Assembly (NCBI GenBank): GCA_026129485.1
Contig: JAHCHY010000011.1
Coordinates: 62,001-126,000, forward strand
Reading direction: 5' to 3'
Length of the DNA: 64,000 nucleotides
Source: Cyclobacteriaceae bacterium
GTDB lineage: Bacteria > Bacteroidota > Bacteroidia > Cytophagales > Cyclobacteriaceae
How positions within the stretch are numbered: position 1 is the stretch's first letter; the number at the start of each line of letters is the position of its first letter. Positions 45,538 to 53,726 of the stretch are shown one piece after another. The position numbers and the translations under genes are program-made. The notes under the pieces were generated by a model, which saw nothing but the letters and a program-made list of their open reading frames with translations, was not told where the DNA came from and searched no databases.

Positions 45538-46152
45538 ATGAAGCTCGGTTCTTTCTATATGGTACTTATAACGGTTGCTTCGGCTTGTATGTCAAGCAGC
45601 CGGAATGTTATATGCGAAGACTGCAAAGGGCTTTATGAATATGATCCGTCTGTACAGTTAATTTCTTCGGATACACTCCCGATTTACCGTGAAGGTTGCA
45701 AAAACAAAATGCTTGTTTATGGCACAGTCTTTCAGCGTGATGGAGTTACCCCGGCATCAGACGTGATTATTTACATCTACCACACCAATGAAAAAGGAAA
45801 ATATCCGACAAAGGGCGGTGAAAAAGGAATGGCTAAACAGCATGGCTACAATCGTGGTTGGGTAAAAACAGGCATTGATGGAAAGTATAACTTCATTACC
45901 TGCAAGCCGGGACACTACCCAAGCGGTCGTGATGCGGCACACATACATGTTATCGTAAAAGAGCCGGACAGGCAGGAGTACTGGATTGGTGATTACCTGT
46001 TTGAAAGCGATCCTAAGTTAACGCAGAGAAGAATTGAATCCATGAAAGACCGTGGAGGTTCAGGGGTAGTGAAATTGAGCCAAAACGAAAAAGGCGAATG
46101 GCTGTGCCGCAGGGATATTTTCTTGGAAAAAAATATTCCCGGTTCTGAATAA
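45538..46152 (+). CDS. Intradiol dioxygenase-like lipoprotein
   Basis: A 204-residue protein with a lipoprotein-like signal (ASAC, Cys17). The middle part has the intradiol ring-cleavage dioxygenase pattern: YGTVFQRDGVTPASDVIIYI, then KTGIDGKYNFITCKPGHYPS and AAHIHVIVKEPDRQ. In catechol dioxygenases two tyrosines and two histidines bind Fe(III); here Tyr in GHYPS and His in AHIHV are present, but the other ligands are not all clear. The start is ATG at 45538 because the frame upstream is in the DoxX gene. Confidence 0.75.
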   Translation: MKLGSFYMVLITVASACMSSSRNVICEDCKGLYEYDPSVQLISSDTLPIYREGCKNKMLVYGTVFQRDGVTPASDVIIYIYHTNEKGKYPTKGGEKGMAKQHGYNRGWVKTGIDGKYNFITCKPGHYPSGRDAAHIHVIVKEPDRQEYWIGDYLFESDPKLTQRRIESMKDRGGSGVVKLSQNEKGEWLCRRDIFLEKNIPGSE

Positions 46153-46232
46153 ACGGTGAAATTCCGCGAGTCAATTTCGTTTTAAATAAGTTTGCCCGGC
46201 TTCTAATCCACGGACTTTGAAGGAATAGCCGA

Positions 46233-46973
46233 TTAATTTCCGATCCACTTCCTGAACTCCGGGGCGGTTTCTTTACTCACAAAAATTTCTTCCTTCATTT
46301 CGGGTTTTAAAAAAATCTGGATCCTGCCATTATCGGGCTTAAAGCGGTCAATGGCTTTTTGATTTGCAATGAACTTGCGGTTGATGCGGAAGAAGGTTTG
46401 AGTGTTCAGCTCGCTTTCCAGCTCAGCGAGGTTTTTATCTACAATCATTTGCCGGCCCTGGAAGTCGCGTACAAATACAATCTTGTGCTCGGAAAAAAAG
46501 TAGGCGATCTCATCGGTATTCAAGGCTACAAATTCGGTTCCCTTGCGGGCTACCAATCTTCCTTTGGCTGATGGCTGCTGTTGAACCAGCTTTAGCAGGT
46601 TGCCCTGGAAGAAATGCTGTTCCAGTTTCCGGATTTTGTCTAACGAGCGTTTCAGCTTTTCTTCCGTAATGGGTTTTAAAAGGTAATCCACCGAGTTGAA
46701 CTCAAAGCTCTCCAGGATGTATTTATCGAAAGCGGTGGTGAAGATGACCGGGAACTTTACCGGGTGCTTCCTGAATATCTCAAAAGAGTGATCATCCGAC
46801 AACTGAATATCTACAAAGGCAAGATCAGGCTCACGGTTTTTATTCAGCCACTCCAGCGATTCGTTCACGCTTCCTAACTGCGCCACTACCTGCAATGCAG
46901 GATTGATCTCGCGCAACATGGCTACCAGCTTGGCGCGTGCAGGAAGCTCGTCCTCTATTATAATAATGTTCAT
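46233..46973 (-). CDS. LytTR-type response regulator
   Basis: A 246-residue response regulator. The receiver has the acidic pocket IIIEDELPAR, phospho-accepting D55 (AFVDIQLSDD) and the conserved threonine and lysine (IFTTAFDKYI, LLKPITEEKL). The C-terminal LytTR DNA-binding domain has FVALNTDEIAYFFSEHKIVF and FFRINRKFIANQKAIDRFKP. The partner kinase gene lies 55 bases upstream, giving a LytS/LytT pair. The target is unknown. Confidence 0.9.
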   Translation of the reverse strand: MNIIIIEDELPARAKLVAMLREINPALQVVAQLGSVNESLEWLNKNREPDLAFVDIQLSDDHSFEIFRKHPVKFPVIFTTAFDKYILESFEFNSVDYLLKPITEEKLKRSLDKIRKLEQHFFQGNLLKLVQQQPSAKGRLVARKGTEFVALNTDEIAYFFSEHKIVFVRDFQGRQMIVDKNLAELESELNTQTFFRINRKFIANQKAIDRFKPDNGRIQIFLKPEMKEEIFVSKETAPEFRKWIGN

Positions 46974-46989
46974 ACTATGTCAGGTTGAA

Positions 46990-47009
46990 CCTGCCAGTCG
47001 GCAGACAGG
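46990..47009. repeat. 20-bp dispersed repeat, copy 2
   Basis: CCTGCCAGTCGGCAGACAGG, 18 of 20 matches to the reverse complement of the sequence at 24665-24684. It forms a hairpin (CTGCC-AGTC-GGCAG) and runs into the perfect palindrome GACAGGCCTGTC (47004-47015). It lies between the LytTR regulator and its kinase. Confidence 0.6.
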
Positions 47010-47028
47010 CCTGTCGAAACCGGACGGG

Positions 47029-48171
47029 TCAATTTTTTAAAGATACCAATGGAAACTGAACTACAAATTCTTCCTCTTCCTTTCCGGCTAAAATTCCTTT
47101 TCCGGTGATCAGCTTAAATCGTTCATCGAGGTTTTTCAGACCGATATTGGATGAATGCACCCGGTTTTTTCTTTCGCGGATGGAGTTGCGGATTATCAAT
47201 TGGCCATCATCCAAGTCAACGTAAATGTGCATGGGCGTTCGTTCACTGATCTCATTGTGCTTCACGGCATTTTCAAAAGCAACAAATACCGAGGTAGGCG
47301 GAATGAGAAATTCTTTTCCGGCCGAACCATTGAATTGCTTTTTTATGATCAGTGCTTTCCCAAACCGTAAATGCAGCAGGTCGGTATATTTGCGGGTAAA
47401 GTCCAGCTCATCATCCAGCAATACCAATGCCTGGTCTTTCTGGCTTAAAATATAGCGATATACTTCGGCCAGGTTTTCGGTAAACGCCAATGCTTTTTCG
47501 GAATCCACTTTTATCAGGTGTGTAAGCGTATTCAACGAATTAAACATAAAGTGCGGATCGATCTGGTTTTTGAGCGCAGCCAGCTCGGCCTCGGCTTTGG
47601 CGCGCTGCAATTCAGAATTTTTAACCTGCTCGTTCTGCTGCTCTTTCACCATAAAAACAGTTTCATACACATGTGTTACAAACAATACACAAATTACATT
47701 CACTAATGCAACGATCAGAATTACATCCCACTTGATGCTGCTGAACCCGGACAGGTTATACCACATGCACAGCCACGCAATGGTAAGCGGAGTAGTATAA
47801 AAGATGTTATTCATAAAAAGCAGCACGAGCTTTTCAATAGGCTTATCAAACCATGTGAACCGCTTGCGCGTGCGGAATAACAAATAACGGTTGCCCTGCC
47901 AGATCAGGAATGCCAGCCCGATAAAATAGACATAGCCCAGCCAGTAAAATGTGTCCTGCCAGGTTAACGGGCCGAATAGTCCTGTAAGATTAGGGATGGC
48001 AATGCCGAAAAAGGGAATACCCACCAGCCGCATGGTGCGGTCGTTAAGCCTCACTTCTTCCTGCGTTTCCTTATTGACTTCCGGTTCAGTCATGTTTTTT
48101 TCCGGTTCGGTACCGGTTTCAAATTTCGTGTTTTTAAAGTTCGTAATTTCAGGTTGAACTCGAATAAGCAT
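47029..48171 (-). CDS. LytS-type sensor histidine kinase
   Basis: A 380-residue membrane kinase of the LytS/His_kinase group. Four hydrophobic helices lie between about residues 50 and 175. After a short coiled coil comes the His_kinase box AALKNQIDPHFMFNSLNTLT with the phosphorylated histidine, and the C-terminal ATPase domain has VFVAFENAVKHNEIS and NIGLKNLDERFKLITG. The first in-frame ATG is used; an ATG 26 codons in is possible. It pairs with the LytTR regulator downstream and is divergent from the DUF1761 gene. Confidence 0.88.
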   Translation of the reverse strand: MLIRVQPEITNFKNTKFETGTEPEKNMTEPEVNKETQEEVRLNDRTMRLVGIPFFGIAIPNLTGLFGPLTWQDTFYWLGYVYFIGLAFLIWQGNRYLLFRTRKRFTWFDKPIEKLVLLFMNNIFYTTPLTIAWLCMWYNLSGFSSIKWDVILIVALVNVICVLFVTHVYETVFMVKEQQNEQVKNSELQRAKAEAELAALKNQIDPHFMFNSLNTLTHLIKVDSEKALAFTENLAEVYRYILSQKDQALVLLDDELDFTRKYTDLLHLRFGKALIIKKQFNGSAGKEFLIPPTSVFVAFENAVKHNEISERTPMHIYVDLDDGQLIIRNSIRERKNRVHSSNIGLKNLDERFKLITGKGILAGKEEEEFVVQFPLVSLKN

Positions 48172-48203
48172 TTTAAAATAACCTTAAACTAAACCTGTTA
48201 TCT

Positions 48204-48605
48204 ATGGACGTACAATTAAACTACCTTGCCATTATAGTAGCCGCGCTCTCTACTTTTTTAATTGGCGGATTGTGGTATTCACCCGCTTTGTTCGGCAAAG
48301 CCTGGATGAAAGAAAACGGCTTTACCGAAGAAAGCCTGAAAGGCGGCAACATGGCTAAAATTTTCGGTCTTGCGTTTTTGCTGGCATTAATTTCAGCCGT
48401 AAACCTGGCTATGTTCATGGGGCCTGAGAACGACCCCACTATGGGTGCGCTCTGGGGCTTCCTGGCCGGGGCCGGATGGGTGGCCACATTTGTAGGCACG
48501 CATTATTTATTTGAAAGAAAATCGTTCAGGTTGTTTCTTATTAATGCCGGGTATAGCATCGTAGCCCTTACGATCATGGGTATTATCCTGGCCGCATGGA
48601 AATAA
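48204..48605 (+). CDS. DUF1761-family membrane protein
   Basis: A 133-residue protein with four helices. The DUF1761 pattern is clear: YLAIIVAALSTFLIGGLWYS and PALFGKAWMKENGFTEESLK. It is predicted to be an inner-membrane protein of unknown function. It is divergent from the LytS kinase gene (32 bases between them). Confidence 0.82.
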   Translation: MDVQLNYLAIIVAALSTFLIGGLWYSPALFGKAWMKENGFTEESLKGGNMAKIFGLAFLLALISAVNLAMFMGPENDPTMGALWGFLAGAGWVATFVGTHYLFERKSFRLFLINAGYSIVALTIMGIILAAWK

Positions 48606-48698
48606 TTTTGCGGTAAACACTTGTATTGGTTCACCAAGCCGATTCGTACCTTTACGGTACTTCCAAGCATCGGCAGCGTTGGTTGTAAAACCCTGTTT

Positions 48699-48727
48699 AT
48701 GGTTTGTGTCCTCGCAAACCATTTTTC
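48699..48727 (+). terminator. Rho-independent terminator downstream of the DUF1761 gene
   Basis: A perfect 8-bp stem ATGGTTTG / CAAACCAT with an 8-base loop is followed by TTTTTCTTTT. It ends either the DUF1761 message or a small RNA between 48606 and 48698. Confidence 0.75.
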
Positions 48728-49099
48728 TTTTACTCAAGAGCACCGGTTTGTAAAACACGGATCAGGATAATGTAAAACCGGGCTTTTGACGTTGAAGCTC
48801 TTCAGGATAGAATCTCAAATACACTTTTATAAAACCTTCTTTCACGCGTTGGGTTAGCGAGCGCAGCAATACCTTTGTCAGTATTGTTTCGGGTCGGTCT
48901 GGCGTTCGAGCTTTACCAGCTCAAGGGTATGGTGCAGGTGTTGGTGCGATGCCATGCGCAAATATGGCACGGGTGAAATAGGAGGTAAAAATGGAATGGC
49001 TGAATGTGTGCCCGGTTAACTAACATGCTGATGCTGTGCCGGAAACATCGATTGATGACACGCGGCTTCGGTAAAGGTTATATTTTAACCGGCAGATCG

Positions 49100-49107
49100 T
49101 AAATTTG
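49100..49107 (+). promoter_or_regulatory. -7 promoter box of the beta-barrel gene
   Basis: A perfect TAAATTTG. An inverted repeat GGTTA-TATTT-TAACC (49076-49090) sits at about the -33 region and may be an operator. The gene starts 50 bases downstream. Confidence 0.55.
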
Positions 49108-49156
49108 AATGGTATAATTATTGTTAAGTTGCATTAAATTTTTAAAATCAAATCAT

Positions 49157-49762
49157 ATGAAAAAAAATCTAATCTTGGTTTTTGCCTTGGTACTGGCTGC
49201 CCCGGCTTTGTGGGCGCAAACCACCCAGGGAAGCCTGACTTTAGGCGGTGGCTTTGAGTACTATTCTGACAAGAGCGAAAATGCCTATGGTAATTCCGAT
49301 TACTCCACATCCTCTTTCCAGTTTTTACCGAATGTAGGATATTTTGTGGTGGATAACCTGGAGGTTGGCATTCGTTTTGGAATCCTTTCCGGGAAATCAG
49401 GATACCAGGGATCCAATCAAACAAAGAGTACAGCATTTTCGGCAGGTCCGTATGCACGGTACTATAAATTTACCTCGAACGAGCGGTTTGCATTTACGGG
49501 CGCTGTAGGTGTTTCGTTTGCTTCCGGGAAAACATCAAATGGAAACTTCGAAACGAAAACCGGCAGCGTTGGAATTTCCATCGCACCAGGCTTTGCCTAT
49601 TTCTTAACTGAAAGATGGGGGCTTGATTTTCAGTTGGAGGGGATCGGGTTTACTTCTTACGACCCCAACAAAGATGTAGATAACAACAACCAGAAAATTT
49701 TCTCATTTGGCATCAACTCGCTTAGCCCGTCACTTGGATTCCGTTACTTTATCGGAAAATAA
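49157..49762 (+). CDS. Outer-membrane beta-barrel protein
   Basis: A 201-residue protein with a signal peptide (ends WAQ, residue 21). The mature part is about eight amphipathic strands (GSLTLGGGFEYYSDKSE at the start and SLSPSLGFRYFIGK at the end), with the terminal aromatic-containing strand needed for barrel insertion. This is the OmpA-like or OmpW-like small-barrel type. Start chosen at 49157 because the open frame from 49121 has no signal peptide. It has its own promoter and a strong terminator. Confidence 0.83.
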   Translation: MKKNLILVFALVLAAPALWAQTTQGSLTLGGGFEYYSDKSENAYGNSDYSTSSFQFLPNVGYFVVDNLEVGIRFGILSGKSGYQGSNQTKSTAFSAGPYARYYKFTSNERFAFTGAVGVSFASGKTSNGNFETKTGSVGISIAPGFAYFLTERWGLDFQLEGIGFTSYDPNKDVDNNNQKIFSFGINSLSPSLGFRYFIGK

Positions 49763-49781
49763 GTAGTTTAACGCATGTATG

Positions 49782-49821
49782 TAACAGTTGGTGGGGTTAA
49801 CCTGCCAACTGTTATTTTTTT
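49782..49821 (+). terminator. Rho-independent terminator after the beta-barrel gene
   Basis: A perfect 10-bp stem TAACAGTTGG / CCAACTGTTA with a 12-base loop, followed by a run of eight T (one A at its edge). It is the clearest terminator in the window. Confidence 0.88.
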
Positions 49822-49923
49822 GATGCTAACCAGTAATTGTACTTACGCATAAATGCCATAAATAAAAAACTAAGTTTTACACTTTATTTATGTTTGTGCC
49901 TCAGTGTCAAAACCAGGATCAAC

Positions 49924-50448
49924 ATGTTAATTCTCCGGCAAGCTTCTGTTCGCGATCTGGAATTGCTTCAGGCATGGGATGAGGAACCTCATGTTAACAA
50001 GTCAGACCCCAATGATGACTGGAATTGGGAAACGGAGCTAAGCAAAGCACATAGCTGGCGTGAGCTCTTGATTGCAGAAGCGGATGGCGTACCGATGGGG
50101 TTCATTCAGATCATCAATCCCGCGCAGGAAGAAACACAATACTGGGGCGAGATAGCTGAAGGCTATCGCGCAATTGATATCTGGATCGGCCCTCCCGGAT
50201 ACCTGGGTAAAGGCTATGGCACGGCTATGATGCAGCAGGCTTTACAGCGATGTTTTAAGCATCCGGATGTAATGGCTGTGCTGATCGACCCGCTGGTATC
50301 AAACATACGAGCCTGCCGGTTTTATGAGCGACTGGGGTTTCAATATGTAGAAGACCGTACTTTTGGCGAAGATGATTGCCGCGTGTACCGGTTTCTGCGA
50401 ACGGATTGGGAAGCAAGGAGCATGGCAGGATGGAAACCAGGTAACTGA
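49924..50448 (+). CDS. GNAT acetyltransferase resembling aminoglycoside 6'-N-acetyltransferases
   Basis: A 174-residue GNAT protein. MLILRQASVRDLELLQAWDE and PHVNKSDPNDDWNW at the start, the acetyl-CoA loop GYLGKGYGTAMMQQALQR, and DPLVSNIRACRFYERLGF near the end follow the order seen in AAC(6')-type enzymes. Those modify aminoglycosides, but chromosomal relatives with other substrates are common, so resistance is not established. The start at 49924 removes 29 unrelated codons in the same frame. Confidence 0.8.
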   Translation: MLILRQASVRDLELLQAWDEEPHVNKSDPNDDWNWETELSKAHSWRELLIAEADGVPMGFIQIINPAQEETQYWGEIAEGYRAIDIWIGPPGYLGKGYGTAMMQQALQRCFKHPDVMAVLIDPLVSNIRACRFYERLGFQYVEDRTFGEDDCRVYRFLRTDWEARSMAGWKPGN

Positions 50449-50523
50449 CCGCAAATACGATCCTATCAGCGGGCTGTCTGCCCGGAAAACAGTATATTAA
50501 TTGCCGGATAGCCAGCGCAGATT

Positions 50524-51324
50524 ATGAAGTACATTTTCCTCTTTCTCTTTTTAGCGGCTTGCTCGGCCTATCAGAAAACGGAAGAGCCTTTTTTAATTGT
50601 AACCACCGGTAACGAAGAGTGGGTGCATTATGAGGGGCAATGGCTATCCGGTGATGGAAAGGTTTATCTTGAGCTATCGTTAAAGACAGGCGTGCCGGGA
50701 AGCGATGCAGAGTATATGTTGTATGAATCTTTTTCGACAGAGCGATTGTCCGCAGGTACAAGTACCCGCTCAACGTATTCCACCTTTCACAATAGGGCTT
50801 CGGGTAATGCATTTGGTCTTGTGCTCTATAACCTGACGCCTTCAGGTATTAAATCTTTCTTCCGGTACAGGAAAAGTGAAGACCTGCCGGAGGAAATGTT
50901 TTTTATTACCCGCGGGCAAGATGAGCTGATACCCTGCAACAATGAATTTGAGCCTTTAACAACCGATAGTCGTTATACCCTGCATCGCAGGTCTGACCTG
51001 ATCACGGTTGAAGGATATGTTACATTTGATTCAGGTTCAGTCGATTTTTTTGAGCGCAATACCCGAAAGAGGTACAAGGTGGCCGACCTTGCCGAGTTTT
51101 ATAGCCTGCAGACCGGGTATAAAAAATGGGCGAAGGTGGAGTATGAAGGTGTGTACGTAAAGGCGTTGGCTTATACGATAGCAGATTCAACAGCTACTGA
51201 TAATAAGGCATTGGTCATCAAGCGACTTATTTTGCTGGGATCAGAAACGGAAGATGATTTTGCCGATGTCTCTATGTCTGGCCCCGAAGATAATCCCGAT
51301 GTAATTGTTCACAAGCCAAACTGA
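50524..51324 (+). CDS. Lipoprotein with a possible NlpE-like C-terminal domain
   Basis: A 266-residue protein with a lipoprotein signal (FLAAC, Cys13). The C-terminal half (TLHRRSDLITVEGYVTFDSG, then SVDFFERNTRKRYKVADLAE) resembles the OB-fold of NlpE-type copper/envelope-stress lipoproteins. The N-terminal part is not recognisable and lacks an obvious CxxC. The NlpE link is a weak reading. Confidence 0.55.
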   Translation: MKYIFLFLFLAACSAYQKTEEPFLIVTTGNEEWVHYEGQWLSGDGKVYLELSLKTGVPGSDAEYMLYESFSTERLSAGTSTRSTYSTFHNRASGNAFGLVLYNLTPSGIKSFFRYRKSEDLPEEMFFITRGQDELIPCNNEFEPLTTDSRYTLHRRSDLITVEGYVTFDSGSVDFFERNTRKRYKVADLAEFYSLQTGYKKWAKVEYEGVYVKALAYTIADSTATDNKALVIKRLILLGSETEDDFADVSMSGPEDNPDVIVHKPN

Positions 51325-51330
51325 TCCCGG

Positions 51331-52008
51331 TTAATGCAACCGGTCCAGGTAAAGCTGGATGTATTTATCCAGTTGCCTGCGCTTATACTGCATAATAAAA
51401 CGCGGGTGCGGCAGGGGTATAATTTCCCCGAAGAATTTTTCTTCTTCGTTCCACGCGGTTAAAAATTTAAAATTATCTCCTTCGCCAAGGCAGTAGGCGA
51501 CCTTTGTGTTTAATCCCCAGCCTAACTGGGTATGCATACAGGTGCGCATGAACGGCTTCAGTCTTTTCTCAAGTGTGGGGTTATCGTAGTAATTCAGGTT
51601 TTTTTGATTGAATGTAAAACCGAGAGGCGATACAGACGTGAAGTAAAAATTTTTATAAAACCGGGTTGCGCCCCCGAATGCCGCTATCATCCGGTATATA
51701 AAGTCGGACGATAATTCAGGTTTTGAAGGTAATGTGTTTGGGATGCCGCATACCTGTTGTAAGCGGATCGGGTCTGTAAACGGGATCCCGGTAAGCCCTC
51801 CGCCAAAGCGGCCGGGGTTGATCCCGATGATAAGCGTGCGGGAATTGGAATCACCATAGTAGCGGGAATAGAAACTTTTACACAACCCGAATACTTCCGG
51901 TTGTTGATAAGGATTTAATACTTCCACACCACGCGGCACAGCCACATCGATTTTAAGTCCGTGCAAAAATTCGAGAATGTGATCAGCCAGCATCATAGCG
52001 GCTAACAT
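51331..52008 (-). CDS. Uracil-DNA glycosylase family protein, SMUG2/DUF4918 type
   Basis: A 225-residue cytoplasmic protein. The pattern RTLIIGINPGRFGGGLTGIP, then FTDPIRLQQVCGI, is the glycosylase active-site loop of the DUF4918 (SMUG2) branch, and PLPHPRFIMQYKRR near the end supplies the second conserved motif. Members remove uracil or other damaged bases from DNA. It is divergent from the D-aminoacylase gene. Confidence 0.82.
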   Translation of the reverse strand: MLAAMMLADHILEFLHGLKIDVAVPRGVEVLNPYQQPEVFGLCKSFYSRYYGDSNSRTLIIGINPGRFGGGLTGIPFTDPIRLQQVCGIPNTLPSKPELSSDFIYRMIAAFGGATRFYKNFYFTSVSPLGFTFNQKNLNYYDNPTLEKRLKPFMRTCMHTQLGWGLNTKVAYCLGEGDNFKFLTAWNEEEKFFGEIIPLPHPRFIMQYKRRQLDKYIQLYLDRLH

Positions 52009-52095
52009 ACACTATCGGGTAATGCTCTCCAACCCTGTAAAACTATTTTTCAGAGTGTGTTGATTTGTTTACCTTCCTGTGCAAATGGTTAGCTT

Positions 52096-52152
52096 ATGAA
52101 ATGGCCATTCTTCCGCACATGCGGGATGACCTTAATCAAAAATTATAAACAC
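52096..52152 (+). repeat. Shared 5' leader element, copy 4 (before D-aminoacylase)
   Basis: A 57-nt leader, the shortest copy. It starts ATGAAATGGCCATTC, holds a compact hairpin CCGCA-CA-TGCGG extended by GG-CAT/ATG-CC pairs, and ends with CTTAATCAAAAATTATAA plus ACAC before the ATG. It happens to be in frame with the gene, which gives a spurious 19-residue extension. Confidence 0.75.
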
Positions 52153-53718
52153 ATGAAACTTCCTTTTATTTTCACCCTCATCAGCATGTGCTGCTCAGCT
52201 TACGGGCAGTCCTGTGATCTTGTAATTCTGAATGGCAAGGTTGTAGATGGCAGTGGCAATCCCTGGTACTATGCAGATGTTGCCATCCGGGACGGAAAAA
52301 TAGTGCGGCTTGGCAACCTGAAAGAAGTTACAGCCAACCGTGTAATCGATGCGGCAGGATTGATTGTGGCGCCCGGATTTATTGATGTGCACGCACACAT
52401 AGAGGGTGGTGAAATGACAACTCCCACAGCGGATAATTTTATCCATGATGGTGTAACGTCTGTAGTTACGGGTAACTGTGGCGGTTCTAACCTGAACATA
52501 GCGGAATACTTTAAGCGCTTGGACTCCGTAAAGACGTCAATCAACATCGCATCACTTATTGGCCATAATACGGTGCGCAGGGCTGCTATGGGTGATGCGC
52601 AACGCGATCCTACTGCGGATGAACAGAAAAAGATGGAGGCGCTGGTGAGTGATGCCATGCGTGCCGGTGCGGTTGGCTTTTCAACAGGATTGATTTATAT
52701 ACCCGGCACTTATTCCAAAACAGAAGAAGTGGTTGCCCTGGCCCGAATGGCTGCGCAGCATGGCGGGGTTTATGCTTCTCACATCCGCGATGAAGGGGAT
52801 AAGGTAACGGATGCCGTAAACGAAGCCATCAATATCGGGCGGCTGGCTAAAATACCGGTGGAGATCTCACACTTTAAAGTTACCTACAAGCCCAATTGGG
52901 GGCGGTCGGTTGAAACGATTAAGCTGGTGGAAGATGCACGCGCGGAAGGTCTGGATGTAACCATTGATCAATACCCTTATGTAGCCAGCAGCACCACATT
53001 GGATACCACGGTACCTTCGTGGGTGTTTGCGGGCGGGCGCGATTCCATGAAAGTGCGCATAAACGATCCGGCTACACGAATGAAAATCAAAAAAGAGATG
53101 GTAGCTACCCTGAAGAGAAAGCAACTGAAAAGCTATAGCTATGCGCAGGTGGCCCGTTATGCGCCCGATACAACCTTCAACGGAAAAAATATCAGTGAGA
53201 TCAATAAGCTGAAAGGCCGGAAAGCCAAACCAATGGATGAGGCGGAAACCATCCTGGAGATGATTGGCGCTATCAACCGGACGCAAATGGTTTATTTCAG
53301 CATGAATGAAGAAGACCTGGTTCGCATCATGCAATACCCGTTTAATATGATTGCTTCAGATGCCGGAATTGCCCGGTATGGTTCGGGTATGCCGCACCCG
53401 CGCGCCTATGGCACCAATGCAAGGGTACTGGGCCGGTACGTGCGCGAGCAAAAAGTGGTTCGCCTGGAAGAAGCTATCCGTAGAATGACATCCTTGCCTG
53501 CCCAGAAATTTAACTTGCGCGACAGGGGCCTGATACGCGAAGGTATGGCTGCGGACATTGTGATGTTTGATGCCGCTACCGTTGGTGATGCAGCAACTTT
53601 TGTAAATCCGCATGCCTATTCAATCGGGTTCAGGTATATACTGGTTAATGGCGAAGCAGTGGTGGAGGAAGGAAAGCATACCGGGAAGCGCAGCGGCCAG
53701 GTGCTGAGGCGCAATTAA
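52153..53718 (+). CDS. N-acyl-D-amino-acid deacylase (D-aminoacylase), exported
   Basis: A 521-residue amidohydrolase with a signal peptide (MKLPFIFTLISMCCSAYGQ). The metal site begins GFIDVHAHIEGGEM and continues with VVTGNCGGSN (metal-bridging cysteine), EISHFKVT and the late catalytic aspartate in MIASDAGIARYG. The enzyme hydrolyses N-acyl-D-amino acids, as from peptidoglycan or D-amino-acid peptides, and is usually periplasmic in Bacteroidota. The start is the ATG that follows the leader; the upstream in-frame ATG at 52096 is not used because it precedes the signal peptide. Confidence 0.88.
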   Translation: MKLPFIFTLISMCCSAYGQSCDLVILNGKVVDGSGNPWYYADVAIRDGKIVRLGNLKEVTANRVIDAAGLIVAPGFIDVHAHIEGGEMTTPTADNFIHDGVTSVVTGNCGGSNLNIAEYFKRLDSVKTSINIASLIGHNTVRRAAMGDAQRDPTADEQKKMEALVSDAMRAGAVGFSTGLIYIPGTYSKTEEVVALARMAAQHGGVYASHIRDEGDKVTDAVNEAINIGRLAKIPVEISHFKVTYKPNWGRSVETIKLVEDARAEGLDVTIDQYPYVASSTTLDTTVPSWVFAGGRDSMKVRINDPATRMKIKKEMVATLKRKQLKSYSYAQVARYAPDTTFNGKNISEINKLKGRKAKPMDEAETILEMIGAINRTQMVYFSMNEEDLVRIMQYPFNMIASDAGIARYGSGMPHPRAYGTNARVLGRYVREQKVVRLEEAIRRMTSLPAQKFNLRDRGLIREGMAADIVMFDAATVGDAATFVNPHAYSIGFRYILVNGEAVVEEGKHTGKRSGQVLRRN

Positions 53719-53726
53719 ACAGTTTA

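Larger units (their letters stand above)
48606..49156. other. 551-base non-coding block with several perfect hairpins
   Basis: No plausible gene. The block holds nested hairpins (CCGAT...ATCGG enclosing GTACC...GGTAC, 48639-48673), an intrinsic terminator (48699-48727), CAATAC/GTATTG (48867-48886), GAGC/GCTC (48908-48922) and TGCCAT/ATGGCA (48950-48969). The minus strand has three short open segments in different frames, the longest from 48758 to 48507. It could hold an RNA gene, a decayed gene or a dispersed element. The last 80 bases contain the promoter of the beta-barrel gene. Confidence 0.5.

Noticed and set aside
46187..46194. Perfect -7 box TAAGTTTG preceded by half of the 18-bp motif
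   Set aside because: It points into the antisense strand of the LytTR gene with no plus-strand gene downstream, so it is probably chance or a relic of the motif.
28442..46194. Chromosomal integron with attC sites
   Set aside because: The gene mix fits cassettes, but no integrase gene is present and I could not find paired RYYYAAC/GTTRRRY core sites around the units.
48507..48758. 83-codon open frame on the minus strand overlapping the end of the DUF1761 gene
   Set aside because: No domain or promoter is visible, and it crosses a strong hairpin terminator. I list it only as part of the non-coding block.
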